Positions 56,318-64,000 of a stretch of DNA of 64,000 nt are shown piece after piece; positions within the stretch are counted from its first letter, which is position 1; each line of letters starts with the position of its first letter. This DNA comes from Puniceibacterium sediminis (GTDB taxonomy: Bacteria > Pseudomonadota > Alphaproteobacteria > Rhodobacterales > Rhodobacteraceae). Location of the stretch: positions 124,001-188,000 of the forward strand of contig NZ_FZNN01000004.1 in the NCBI RefSeq assembly GCF_900188035.1. Reading direction: 5' to 3'. Both the position numbers and the translations under genes were made by a program. The notes under the pieces were generated by a model. That model had not been told where the DNA came from. It saw nothing but the letters and a program-made list of their open reading frames with translations, and made no database searches.

Positions 56318-57505
56318 ATGCCCCATCTTTCCTCGCGCATCACTTCGATCAATGGCGGCGGCTCTGATGGCTGGGATGTGTTCTACCGTGCCCGCGCCAT
56401 GGTCGCCGCCGGTGAACCCGTGATCGAACTGACCATCGGCGAACATGATATCGGCACCGATCCGGCGATCCTTGATGCGATGCACCGCGCCGCGCGCGCC
56501 GGGCACACCGGCTATGCCTCGGTTCCCGGCACCCCAGCGCTGCGCGATTCCGTGGCGGCGCGGATAACGCAGCACACCGGCATTCCCACGGGGCGCGACA
56601 ACGTGCTGATCACCCCCGGCGGTCAGGCGGCGCTGTTCGCAGCCCATGTCGCCTGCTGCGATCCCGGTGATCGGGCGCTGTTCATCGACCCCTATTATGC
56701 AACCTACCCCGGCACGATCCGCGCCGCCGGTGCCGTGCCGCACGCCATCCCGACCCGCGCGGCGGATAATTTCCTCCCGGATCGCGAAACCCTCAGCAAT
56801 GCCGCCATTGCCCACAATGCCACCTCGCTGCTGGTGAATAGCCCCAACAACCCCACTGGAACGGTCTATCCCCGCGATGCGCTCGAAGGCATCGCTCAGG
56901 CGGCGCAGGATCATGACCTCTGGGTGATCTCGGACGAAGTCTATGACACCCAGATCTGGGAAGGCACACATATCTCTCCGCGCGCCCTGCCGGGGATGGA
57001 GGCGCGCACACTGGTCGTCGGCTCCATGTCGAAAAGCCACGCCATGACCGGCAGCCGCCTCGGCTGGATTGTGGCCCCCGAGCCGGTGATCGAAAAGCTG
57101 ACCGATCTTGCCACCAACACCACCTACGGCGTGCCCGGCTACATTCAGGACGCCGCCGTCTTTGCCCTCGCCCAGGGCGACCCGCTGGAAGATGCGATCA
57201 TGGCCCCCTTTCGCCGTCGCCGTGAACTGGCGCTGGGCATCCTTGGTGGTCAGAACCTTGTCGGGCACATCCCCTGTCAGGGCGCGATGTACCTGATGCT
57301 CGACATCCGCGGTACCGGCCTGTCGGGCGAAGCCTTTGCCAATGCGCTGCTGGACCGGCACCGTATCGCGGTGATGCCGGGCGAAAGCTTTGGCACCTCG
57401 GCCGCCGGACACATCCGTGTTGCCATGACCGTCGCGGACGACGCCTTTGCCTCGGCTCTTGGAACGATCTGCGCCTTTGCCCGGACGTTAGCCCCAGCGG
57501 GCTAA
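56318..57505 (+). CDS. class I/II PLP-dependent aminotransferase
   Basis: 395 residues, fold-type I aminotransferase. VLITPGGQAALFAAHVACCD, NSPNNPTGTVYPRDAL (about residue 170), VISDEVYDTQIWEG, the PLP lysine in GSMSKSHAMTGSRLGW (about 239) and AAGHIRVAMTVADD (PLP-phosphate/carboxylate Arg). Substrate unassigned; it resembles aspartate/aromatic family group members. The C-terminal codons and stop fall in a 20-bp repeat. Confidence 0.92.
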   Translation: MPHLSSRITSINGGGSDGWDVFYRARAMVAAGEPVIELTIGEHDIGTDPAILDAMHRAARAGHTGYASVPGTPALRDSVAARITQHTGIPTGRDNVLITPGGQAALFAAHVACCDPGDRALFIDPYYATYPGTIRAAGAVPHAIPTRAADNFLPDRETLSNAAIAHNATSLLVNSPNNPTGTVYPRDALEGIAQAAQDHDLWVISDEVYDTQIWEGTHISPRALPGMEARTLVVGSMSKSHAMTGSRLGWIVAPEPVIEKLTDLATNTTYGVPGYIQDAAVFALAQGDPLEDAIMAPFRRRRELALGILGGQNLVGHIPCQGAMYLMLDIRGTGLSGEAFANALLDRHRIAVMPGESFGTSAAGHIRVAMTVADDAFASALGTICAFARTLAPAG

Positions 57506-57537
57506 GCCCGGACCCTGGCCCCAGCGGGCTAAGCCCG
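57491..57537. repeat. 20-bp direct repeat overlapping the aminotransferase stop
   Basis: GCCCCAGCGGGCTAAGCCCG occurs at 57491-57510 and again at 57518-57537 (27-bp period). Each copy contains the palindrome CGGGCT-A-AGCCCG, so the pair can form tandem hairpins. The first copy provides the last codons and stop of the aminotransferase, the second lies in the 3' UTR and may terminate. Confidence 0.7.
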
Positions 57538-57591
57538 AACCGGGAATCCCGGCCCATGGAACATCACAAACGCCGCTTGATTGACCGCCTG

Positions 57592-58617
57592 TCAACCTAC
57601 GGCTTGTCCGCCCTTTGAAAGAAGTCCAAGCGAGATTGTCGGTTGGACGACAACGTTTCGTCCCGACTCGATCTTGTCGTTCTTCAACGAGTCCAGAATC
57701 ATCTTCGCCGCCGCTTCGCCGATCTCACGCCGCGAGGTTCTGGAGGTGGCGATCTTCCCCGGAAATCCCTCGATGATATCCAGCCCGTTGAAGCCAGCCA
57801 GAACCACCCTCTCGGGTACGGAAATACCGGCGTCGATGCAGTGGAACAGCCCTCCGGCAGCAAGGTCGTCATTCGAATAATAGATGCAATCAAGCTCTGG
57901 GTGGCTTGCCAGCAACTGCGCGGTCAGGTCGCGCCCGATCACGACCGAGGACAGCGCAACATCTGTCACCATCGCTTTCAGTTCGATCCCGTGTGCCTTC
58001 AACGCCTCTAGGAAACCCTTTTTGCGTTTTGCCGCTCTGGTGTCCTTGTGCATATTGCATCCGGCATAGCCAAATCGCGTCCTGCCCTCTGCAATCAGCG
58101 CCTCGGCTATGTCATGACCCGCTTTAGTATGGGAAAATCCGACACAGGCATCCACCGGATCACCATCACAATCCATGATCTGAACGATCGGTATACCCGC
58201 ATCGGCCAGCAGCATTCGGGTATCATCCGGCTGATCCAGACCGGTCACGATCAACCCTGCGGGACGCCATGACAGCATGCTGCGAAGGATTTCGTTTTCC
58301 TTGCCGGTATCATAATCGGTCACGCCGAAAACCGGCTGAAATCCCGTTCCTGCCAAGGCATCCGTGACCCCGGACATGACCTGCGGAAACACGATGTTCG
58401 ACAGGCTGGGCACAACCACACCGATCAGATCCGAACGCGCGCTGGACAGCGATGCGGCCAGGTGATTCCCGTAGTATCCGATGTCGCGTGCCGCCTGCCG
58501 CACCTTGTCGACGTTGGCCCGAGACACATCCTTTTCGCCGCGAAGCGCGCGCGACGCGGTCATCTTGCTCACGCCTGCGGCGGCGGCGACATCCTTCAAA
58601 GTTTTTCTTTTTTTCAT
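57592..58617 (-). CDS. LacI-family transcriptional regulator
   Basis: 341 residues: N-terminal HTH (TLKDVAAAAGVSKMTASRAL, residues 5-24), hinge helix (NHLAASLSSARSDLIGV) and a sugar-binding-like effector domain of the GntR/gluconate branch. It is divergent from the TRAP/dehydrogenase/kinase operon and most likely represses it and itself through the operator at 58753-58768, being relieved by a sugar acid or its phosphate (inference). Confidence 0.93.
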   Translation of the reverse strand: MKKRKTLKDVAAAAGVSKMTASRALRGEKDVSRANVDKVRQAARDIGYYGNHLAASLSSARSDLIGVVVPSLSNIVFPQVMSGVTDALAGTGFQPVFGVTDYDTGKENEILRSMLSWRPAGLIVTGLDQPDDTRMLLADAGIPIVQIMDCDGDPVDACVGFSHTKAGHDIAEALIAEGRTRFGYAGCNMHKDTRAAKRKKGFLEALKAHGIELKAMVTDVALSSVVIGRDLTAQLLASHPELDCIYYSNDDLAAGGLFHCIDAGISVPERVVLAGFNGLDIIEGFPGKIATSRTSRREIGEAAAKMILDSLKNDKIESGRNVVVQPTISLGLLSKGGQAVG

Positions 58618-58717
58618 GTACTTGCGGTCTTCTCGCCTGTTCCGAACAAGGGTGTCTCATCCCTGCTTTTCGCCAATCTATGCGGTTCCGACCGCGAAGG
58701 CAAAGCGACCGCGCGTG

Positions 58718-58768
58718 TTGACAGGTCCGGCTTCCCCGCGTTACTCATCTCAGTACCGGTATCGGTAC
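58718..58768 (+). promoter_or_regulatory. promoter and LacI-type operator of the TRAP operon
   Basis: TTGACA at 58718-58723 is followed after 17-18 bp by a weak -10 (TTACTC/TACTCA). The operator GTACCGGTATCGGTAC (58753-58768) matches its own reverse complement at 14 of 16 positions, with central symmetry typical of LacI sites, and would overlap the transcription start. This placement fits repression. Confidence 0.6.
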
Positions 58769-58858
58769 CAGTAGCGTATCCAAACCGGATCATGCGAGTG
58801 AAGAGGACCTCGCAAAGGGTACAGAACAGCACCCGAATGGGTGCCTAAGGGAGGAAAC

Positions 58859-59893
58859 ATGACTACTTATAACCTGAAATCCATAGTGCTGGGCGGTGCG
58901 GTCGCAGCAACGTCACTGATCGCCAGCTCGGCGTTTGCGCAAGAGTATCAGTGGACGTTCCAGACCTCTGCTCAGGCGGGCGACAACTTCTTTCCGATCG
59001 AGGAAGAATGGGCCGGACGCGTCAATGCAATGTCCGGTGGACGCATCGACATCACCGTTGTGCCCGTCGGCACCGTTGTCGCACATAATGAAACACTCGA
59101 AGCGGTCGGCGCGGGCATTCTGCAGGGCCACATCACCGACCCCTCCTACTTCTCGGGCAAAGACCCGGCCTTTGCCATGCTGGGCAACCTTGTCGGCGCG
59201 TGGTCGGACCCGCAGCAGATGTTCAACTACATGAACTACGGCGGCGGGATCGATCTGTTCAACGAGCTGGTGAACCCCTATGGCCTCCAGTTCCTCGGCG
59301 CATCCGCGACAGGTGTCGAGGCCTTCCTGTCCACCCGCCCGCTCTACGGTGTCGAAGACCTGAAAGGTCTCAAGATGCGCGCCCCCGAAGGCATGGTGCA
59401 GGAAGTCTTTGCCGCCGCGGGCGCATCGCCTGTGAACCTGCCGGGGTCCGAAGTCTATACGTCGCTGGAAAAAGGCGTGATCGACGGGGCGGATTACACC
59501 GTGTTCTCGACCAACCACGCGCAGGGCATGCATGAATTTGCCAACTACCCGCTCTACCCCGGCTTCCATTCGATGCCCGTGATCGAAGTCTCGCTGAACA
59601 AGGTCATCTACGACGACCTGCCCGATGACCTCAAAGCGATCCTCGAAGTTTCGGTTCGCGATTTCGCACAAGACATGGTCGCGCGTCTGGATGCCGAGAA
59701 TGCCGTGGCCGTCGCCGAGGCCAACGCCGATCCCAAGATCACCGTGATCAACTGGTCCGACGAAGAGCGCGCCAAATTCCGCGGCATCGCCAAGACTCAG
59801 TGGGCCAACTGGGCCGAACGTTCGGAAATGGCTGGCAAAGCCTATGAGAGCGTCACGGCCTACCTGACCAAGGCCGGTCTCCTGACCGAGTGA
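58859..59893 (+). CDS. TRAP transporter substrate-binding protein DctP
   Basis: Periplasmic receptor of 344 residues. The signal peptide MTTYNLKSIVLGGAVAATSL-IASSAFA is cleaved before QEYQW. The DctP fold shows ELVNPYGLQFLG and the carboxylate-binding Arg in LKGLKMRAPEG. ATG 58859 has a strong GGGAGGAAA site. The neighbouring dehydrogenase and DUF1537 kinase suggest a four-carbon sugar acid as ligand; this is from context, not from binding residues. Confidence 0.92.
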   Translation: MTTYNLKSIVLGGAVAATSLIASSAFAQEYQWTFQTSAQAGDNFFPIEEEWAGRVNAMSGGRIDITVVPVGTVVAHNETLEAVGAGILQGHITDPSYFSGKDPAFAMLGNLVGAWSDPQQMFNYMNYGGGIDLFNELVNPYGLQFLGASATGVEAFLSTRPLYGVEDLKGLKMRAPEGMVQEVFAAAGASPVNLPGSEVYTSLEKGVIDGADYTVFSTNHAQGMHEFANYPLYPGFHSMPVIEVSLNKVIYDDLPDDLKAILEVSVRDFAQDMVARLDAENAVAVAEANADPKITVINWSDEERAKFRGIAKTQWANWAERSEMAGKAYESVTAYLTKAGLLTE

Positions 59894-59912
59894 TCGCAAC
59901 CCGCGATAAACA

Positions 59913-59939
59913 TTAAAGAGGCCGCTCAGGCCTCTTTAA
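59913..59939 (+). terminator. intercistronic hairpin after dctP
   Basis: TTAAAGAGGCC-GCTCA-GGCCTCTTTAA, a perfect 11-bp stem 20 bp after the dctP stop and 30 bp before dctQM. With only a few T after it, it probably slows or partly terminates transcription and protects dctP mRNA, so the receptor is made in excess over the permease. Confidence 0.7.
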
Positions 59940-59968
59940 CAGAATTTACCATGCGTTCGGGGGAAGCG

Positions 59969-61984
59969 ATGGCACAACATATTGCAGGGCTGAGTGAAGC
60001 CGAAATCAACGAGCAGCTTGAGGCCCTCAAGCGCGCACACGAGGAAGACAGCGCCGGACCGCAGAATGCCCTGGATCGAGGCATTATTTCGTTTGGCGGC
60101 ATCTTCAGCTTTCTCTTTGCAGCGGCCACGGCGGTTTCGATTTACGAAATCATCATGCGCTATTTCTTTAATGCCCCGACGATCTGGGCCCATGAAACCG
60201 TGATCGCCCTGATTGCCGTCTGCTACCTCTATGGCGGCATGCAATGTCTTGCTGCTGACAAGCATATCCGCATCGGGCTGATCTATTTCGGCACCAGCGG
60301 CGGCACCCGGCGCCTGCTGGACTTCGTCAACGGATTGCTGGCGCTGTTCTTTGCTGTGGCCATTGCCTATGCGGCCTACACGATGGTCGAAAACGCATGG
60401 TGGACACCGCAGGGCGACCTGCGATTGGAACGTTCCGGCTCGGCCTGGAACCCGGTCACGCCGGCCATGGTCAAGATGGCGCTTTTGGTGACGGCAATCG
60501 TCCTGGCGATCCAGTCGCTTGGCCACATCTGGACCGCCTGGAAGGGCACCGGATATCGCCAGAGCGCCGGCGAGGCGCCGAGCAAATGGGCGATTCTGGG
60601 TATTGCCCTGGTCTTTGGTCTCTTGCTGATCGGCGGCTATCTGCTGTTCAGCAATGGCAGGAGCCTTGGCATTCAGACTGGATCGTTCCTGCTGGTTGGC
60701 AGTATCATGATCCTGATCCTGACCGGCATTCCGCTGGCCTTTGTCACAGGCCTGATTGCCATCATCTTTACCATCGCCTGGTTCGGCCCGATGGGCGTGC
60801 CGCTGGTGTCCAGCCGGATCTATTCCTTTGTGAACGAATACGTTCTGGTGGCCATTCCGATGTTCGTGCTCATGGCCTCGCTGCTGGATCGTTCCGGCAT
60901 GGCCCGTGATCTCTATGATGCGATGCGTCTTGTCGCGGGGCGGCTCAAAGGCGGCGTCGCGGTGCAAACGCTGGTGGCAGCGGTCTTTCTGGCGGCCATT
61001 TCCGGCATCATCGGCGGCGAGATCGTCCTGCTTGGCCTGATCGCCCTGCCGCAGATGCTGCGGCTTGGGTACAACCGGGCGCTTGCCATCGGGACAGTCT
61101 GTGCCGGCGGGTCGCTGGGCACGATGATCCCGCCGTCGATCGTGCTGATCGTCTATGGGCTGACGGCAAGCGTTTCGATCGGGGACCTGTTCCTTGCCAC
61201 CGTCACGCCGGGGCTGATGCTGGCGTCGTTCTACATCATCTACATCCTGACCCGCTGCCATCTGAACCCGGAAATGGGCCCGCCCATCTCGGACGAAGAA
61301 CTGCAAATCCCGCTGCGCGAGAAACTGGTCAAGATGCGCGGCGTCATCCTGCCCATGGGGGTCGCGGTCACGGTATTGGGCTCGATCTATGGGGGCATCG
61401 CTTCGGTCACAGAAGCCGCCGCGATGGGCGTCATCGGCGTCTTTGTCTCGGCTCTTATTCGGGGCGAAGTCACCTGGGCCCTGATCCGTGACAGCCTGAA
61501 ACAGACGCTTGAGACCTGCGGGATGATCATCTGGATCGGTCTTGGCGCGGCGGCTCTTGTCGGGGTTTACAACCTTATGGGCGGCAATCGTTTCATCGAA
61601 TCCGCCATCCTTGACAGCGGTGCATCCCCGCTTGTCATCGTGCTGATCATGATGGGTATTCTGATTGTTCTGGGCCTGTTCATGGACTGGATCGGCATCG
61701 CCCTTCTGACCATGCCCATCTTTGTGCCGATCATCATCAAGCTGGGGATGGACCCGGTATGGTTTGGCATTCTGTTCGCCATGAACATGCAGGTCAGCTA
61801 TCTGTCGCCGCCCTTTGGACCGGCCGCCTTCTATCTGAAATCCGTCGCCCCCAAGGACATGAGCCTGTCCGAGATTTTCCGGGCACTGATCCCGTTCATC
61901 TGCATCCAGGTGGTGGCGCTCGCAATCGTTCTGTTCTTTCCGGACGTCGCTCTGTGGCTGCCGGAATGGGTAAAAGGAGACTGA
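59969..61984 (+). CDS. TRAP transporter fused permease DctQM
   Basis: 671 residues fusing the small four-helix DctQ (about residues 40-205; FNAPTIWAHETVIALIAVCY and QCLAADKHIRIG) to the large DctM (about 225 onward). DctM motifs include MILILTGIPLAFVTGLIAII, AVFLAAISGIIGGEIVLLG and GTMIPPSIVLIVYG. ATG 59969 with GGGGGAA is preferred to ATG 59951, which lacks a ribosome site. Sodium-driven uptake with the preceding DctP. Confidence 0.93.
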   Translation: MAQHIAGLSEAEINEQLEALKRAHEEDSAGPQNALDRGIISFGGIFSFLFAAATAVSIYEIIMRYFFNAPTIWAHETVIALIAVCYLYGGMQCLAADKHIRIGLIYFGTSGGTRRLLDFVNGLLALFFAVAIAYAAYTMVENAWWTPQGDLRLERSGSAWNPVTPAMVKMALLVTAIVLAIQSLGHIWTAWKGTGYRQSAGEAPSKWAILGIALVFGLLLIGGYLLFSNGRSLGIQTGSFLLVGSIMILILTGIPLAFVTGLIAIIFTIAWFGPMGVPLVSSRIYSFVNEYVLVAIPMFVLMASLLDRSGMARDLYDAMRLVAGRLKGGVAVQTLVAAVFLAAISGIIGGEIVLLGLIALPQMLRLGYNRALAIGTVCAGGSLGTMIPPSIVLIVYGLTASVSIGDLFLATVTPGLMLASFYIIYILTRCHLNPEMGPPISDEELQIPLREKLVKMRGVILPMGVAVTVLGSIYGGIASVTEAAAMGVIGVFVSALIRGEVTWALIRDSLKQTLETCGMIIWIGLGAAALVGVYNLMGGNRFIESAILDSGASPLVIVLIMMGILIVLGLFMDWIGIALLTMPIFVPIIIKLGMDPVWFGILFAMNMQVSYLSPPFGPAAFYLKSVAPKDMSLSEIFRALIPFICIQVVALAIVLFFPDVALWLPEWVKGD

Positions 61985-61985
61985 C

Positions 61986-62900
61986 TTGAACATCGCTACA
62001 AAAACCCCCTGCAAGGTTGCAGCCATTGGCCTTGGGTCCATGGGATACGGCATGGCCGCTTCCGCCCTGCGCGGCGGGCACATGGTCTGGGGCGTTGACA
62101 TCAACCCCGGGCAGGTCGCCAAATTCCGCAGCGCAGGCGGCGAACCGACAGAACTGGCCGGTGTGGTCGCAGAACTCGATGCCGTGCTCATCGCGGTGTT
62201 GAACGCGGCCCAGACCGAAAGCGTGCTGTTCGGCGACGAGGGTATCGCCCGGTCCCTGAAACCCGGCGCGGTGGTACTGGCCTGCGCGACCGTGCCGCCG
62301 GCCTTTGCCCGCGACATGGCCGCGCGTTGCGCCGAAGTCGGGGTGCTCTACCTTGACGCACCGATTTCGGGCGGGTCGCTCAAGGCGGCCAATGGCCAGC
62401 TCTCGATCATGGCTTCGGGATCGCCTCAGGCTTTTTCCGCCGCGCGTCCGGTGCTCGACAGCATCGCCGCAACCGTATTCGAACTGGGCGACGCCCCCGG
62501 TGCCGGCAGCGCCATGAAGGCGGTGAACCAGCTTCTGGCCGGTGTCCATATCGCCACCATGGCCGAAGCGCTGACCTTTGGCATGACGCAGGGCGTGGCC
62601 CCGGACAAGTTCGTCGAGGTCATCAGCAAATGCGCCGGAACCAGCTGGATGCTGGAAAACCGTGCGCCGCACATCGTCGCCGGTGATTACACGCCCCATA
62701 GCTCGGTCAATATCTGGCCCAAGGACCTTGGCATCGTGCTGGATATTGCCAAATCGGCGCAGTTCAGCGCGCCGATCACCGCCGCGGCCTTGCAGCAATT
62801 CGTGGCCGCCGCGGGCATGGGGCACGGCTTGGAAGACGATGCCGCCGTGGCGAAGGTATATGCGCGCAACGCGGGTCTGACCCTGCCGGGCGAAACGTAA
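61986..62900 (+). CDS. NAD-dependent 3-hydroxyacid dehydrogenase, LtnD-like (L-threonate dehydrogenase type)
   Basis: 304 residues of the beta-hydroxyacid dehydrogenase family: Rossmann GLGSMGYGMA (about residue 15), substrate motif LDAPISGGSLKAANGQ (about 122) and catalytic Lys in GSAMKAVNQLLAG (about 178). The start is TTG at 61986 with AAAGGAGA upstream, 1 bp after dctQM. With a DUF1537 kinase next, it fits oxidation of threonate/erythronate to the 2-oxo acid. The exact stereoisomer is not certain. Confidence 0.88.
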   Translation: MNIATKTPCKVAAIGLGSMGYGMAASALRGGHMVWGVDINPGQVAKFRSAGGEPTELAGVVAELDAVLIAVLNAAQTESVLFGDEGIARSLKPGAVVLACATVPPAFARDMAARCAEVGVLYLDAPISGGSLKAANGQLSIMASGSPQAFSAARPVLDSIAATVFELGDAPGAGSAMKAVNQLLAGVHIATMAEALTFGMTQGVAPDKFVEVISKCAGTSWMLENRAPHIVAGDYTPHSSVNIWPKDLGIVLDIAKSAQFSAPITAAALQQFVAAAGMGHGLEDDAAVAKVYARNAGLTLPGET

Positions 62901-63022
62901 CCGCCGTGACCGCTCGCACCGCGCTCATCGCCCGTGACGCCGTTTCGCTATGGGCGCGCTGACCGATATGCGCGTCCTTGCGGGCGGCACATCCGGCGGA
63001 CTGAATGAAAAGGAATGAACCG
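62901..63022. other. spacer between dehydrogenase and kinase genes
   Basis: About 120 bp within an otherwise tight operon. It holds two short open frames (18 and 22 codons, at 62906 and 62950) with no ribosome sites. It may be the worn-down trace of a lost gene, or a regulatory spacer; I cannot tell. Confidence 0.35.
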
Positions 63023-64000
63023 ATGACAACCGTTCTGGGCTGCATTGCCGACGATTTTACCGGTGCCACTGATCTGGCAGGTCTGCTGGCGCGCAGCGGC
63101 GTTCGGGTTTCCCTCAGGATTGGCGTGCCTTGCGAACCGCCGTCGGACACCGCCGCCTTTGAGGTGATCGTCCTGAAATCGCGCACCGCACCGGTCAAGG
63201 ACGCCGTGTCCGAATCCCGCGCGGCGCTGAAATGGCTACAGGCCGCCGGGGCAAAACGGTTCTTTCTGAAATACTGCTCGACCTTTGACTCCACGGCCCA
63301 AGGCAACATCGGACCGGTGGCCGAAGCCCTTATGGCCGATCTGGGGACGGATCAGACAATCTATTGCCCGGCGTTTCCGGAAAACGGACGCTCGATCTTC
63401 ATGGGCAATCTCTTTGTCGGGCAGCAGCCGTTGTCGGAAAGCCCGATGAAGGATCATCCGCTCACGCCGATGCGCGACAGCAACCTGATGCGCCTTTTGG
63501 AACCGCAGGTGACGCGGCCGGTCGGGCTAGTTGACCGGCTGACGGTTGCGCAGGGGCCCGAGCGCACGCGCGCGGCCCTGACCGAGCTGAAGAAACAGGG
63601 CGTGGCCCATGTCGTACTCGATGCGGTGGCGAATTCCGATCTTGAGGTCATTGCCGAGGCCTGCCGCGACATGCCCCTGATGACGGGCGGCAGCGCCGTC
63701 GCCATGCCGCTGCCGGGGCTTTATCTGACGGATGGCACGCTGTCTGCCGATGCCCCATCGGCGCAGCCACCCCAGATCGGGACCGGCACGATCCTGCTGT
63801 CCGGCAGTTGTTCAGCGATGACCAATGCGCAGGTGGCCGACTACGTCAAACGCGGCGCTCCTGCCTTTCAGCTGGATCCGCTGGCGCTGGCCGAAAACGG
63901 CCCGCAACAGGCGCTGGACTGGCTGGCGCGCCAGGATCTGAACACCGGACCCTTGATCTATGCCACCGCAAACCCCGATAGCGTACGCGCCGCGCAGGCC
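63023..64000 (+). CDS. four-carbon acid sugar kinase family protein (OtnK/DUF1537), cut by window edge
   Basis: 326 residues visible. N-terminal substrate-binding domain with IADDFTGATDLAGLLARSGV (residues 8-27), KYCSTFDSTAQGNIGPV, and the TGGSAVAMPLPGLY segment leading to the ATP-binding C-terminal domain, of which GTGTILLSGSCSAMTNAQV is seen. DUF1537 proteins phosphorylate 2-oxo-tetronates and similar acids at C4. ATG 63023 has AAGGA upstream. An aldolase/decarboxylase (OtnC-like) would be expected downstream, outside the window. Confidence 0.92.
   Translation, partial: MTTVLGCIADDFTGATDLAGLLARSGVRVSLRIGVPCEPPSDTAAFEVIVLKSRTAPVKDAVSESRAALKWLQAAGAKRFFLKYCSTFDSTAQGNIGPVAEALMADLGTDQTIYCPAFPENGRSIFMGNLFVGQQPLSESPMKDHPLTPMRDSNLMRLLEPQVTRPVGLVDRLTVAQGPERTRAALTELKKQGVAHVVLDAVANSDLEVIAEACRDMPLMTGGSAVAMPLPGLYLTDGTLSADAPSAQPPQIGTGTILLSGSCSAMTNAQVADYVKRGAPAFQLDPLALAENGPQQALDWLARQDLNTGPLIYATANPDSVRAAQA

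Noticed and set aside
59936-62317. Very long open frame antisense to the TRAP permease and dehydrogenase
   Set aside because: Mirrors codon bias of the real genes on the other strand; the encoded sequence is His/Arg/Asp-rich with no domain.
62906-63018. Two short frames between the dehydrogenase and kinase genes
   Set aside because: 18 and 22 codons, no ribosome sites, no similarity seen; kept only as a spacer note.

Overview
The window is a 64 kb chromosomal segment of a GC-rich alphaproteobacterium, most likely a marine Roseobacter-clade member of the Rhodobacteraceae. This rests on gene content and order: an iscR - cysteine desulfurase - sufB - sufC - sufD - sufS cluster headed by an IscR that keeps only one cysteine, a Mur-type Fur regulator next to enolase, a fused indolepyruvate:ferredoxin oxidoreductase, a DUF5930-type M23 peptidase overlapping a bactofilin gene, and a fused DctQM TRAP permease. 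Most of it is ordinary housekeeping chromosome. There is no rRNA, CRISPR array, transposase or integrase.

Layout. 0-0.5 kb: the end of a GH108 muramidase gene, possibly gene-transfer-agent or prophage associated, cut by the left edge. 0.7-5.2 kb: a PRC-barrel envelope protein and the zwf-pgl-pgi operon, with a perfect 12-bp palindrome upstream of zwf. 5.6-13.3 kb: nucleoside hydrolase with two coupled GNAT enzymes, SelO, a ZntB-like transporter, a DUF533 protein, a DMT exporter and an RhlE-type helicase. 13.6-24.1 kb: mur, eno (with a near copy of the zwf palindrome), a GNAT enzyme, ccmE-argC, murI, a PlsC-type acyltransferase, and iorAB with a divergent LysR gene. 24.1-26.9 kb: a candidate small RNA, purL and tRNA-Arg(CCG). 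26.9-35.3 kb: a long leftward suf operon holding several tiny translationally coupled genes and two Yip1-like membrane proteins, headed by tandem iron-type boxes. 35.5-43.5 kb: hydrolase, HD phosphohydrolase, a remnant of lpdA, DUF924, MFS, queA and an AsmA/YhdP-like giant. 43.6-47.6 kb: PrxQ, DUF455, M23 peptidase-bactofilin and an HNH nuclease. 47.9-57.5 kb: carboxylesterase, alkA, cobK, MFS, an NDUFAF6-like protein, cimA, cysS, a VOC protein under a SoxR-like promoter, and an aminotransferase. 57.6-64 kb: a LacI regulator divergent from a TRAP transporter / 3-hydroxyacid dehydrogenase / DUF1537 kinase operon that is cut by the right edge.

How genes work together. zwf-pgl-pgi feeds the Entner-Doudoroff and pentose phosphate routes. 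The shared palindrome at zwf and eno suggests one LacI-type regulator of central carbon flow. The suf cluster builds Fe-S clusters and appears to be under Irr-like and Rrf2-like iron control. The right-hand operon looks like uptake and catabolism of a four-carbon sugar acid (threonate/erythronate type), repressed by its own LacI regulator.

The observations most worth following are the suf operon's small coupled reading frames, the iron box inside a coding sequence, the four-copy repeat before sufB, the SoxR-like promoter, the lpdA remnant, and the sRNA before purL.
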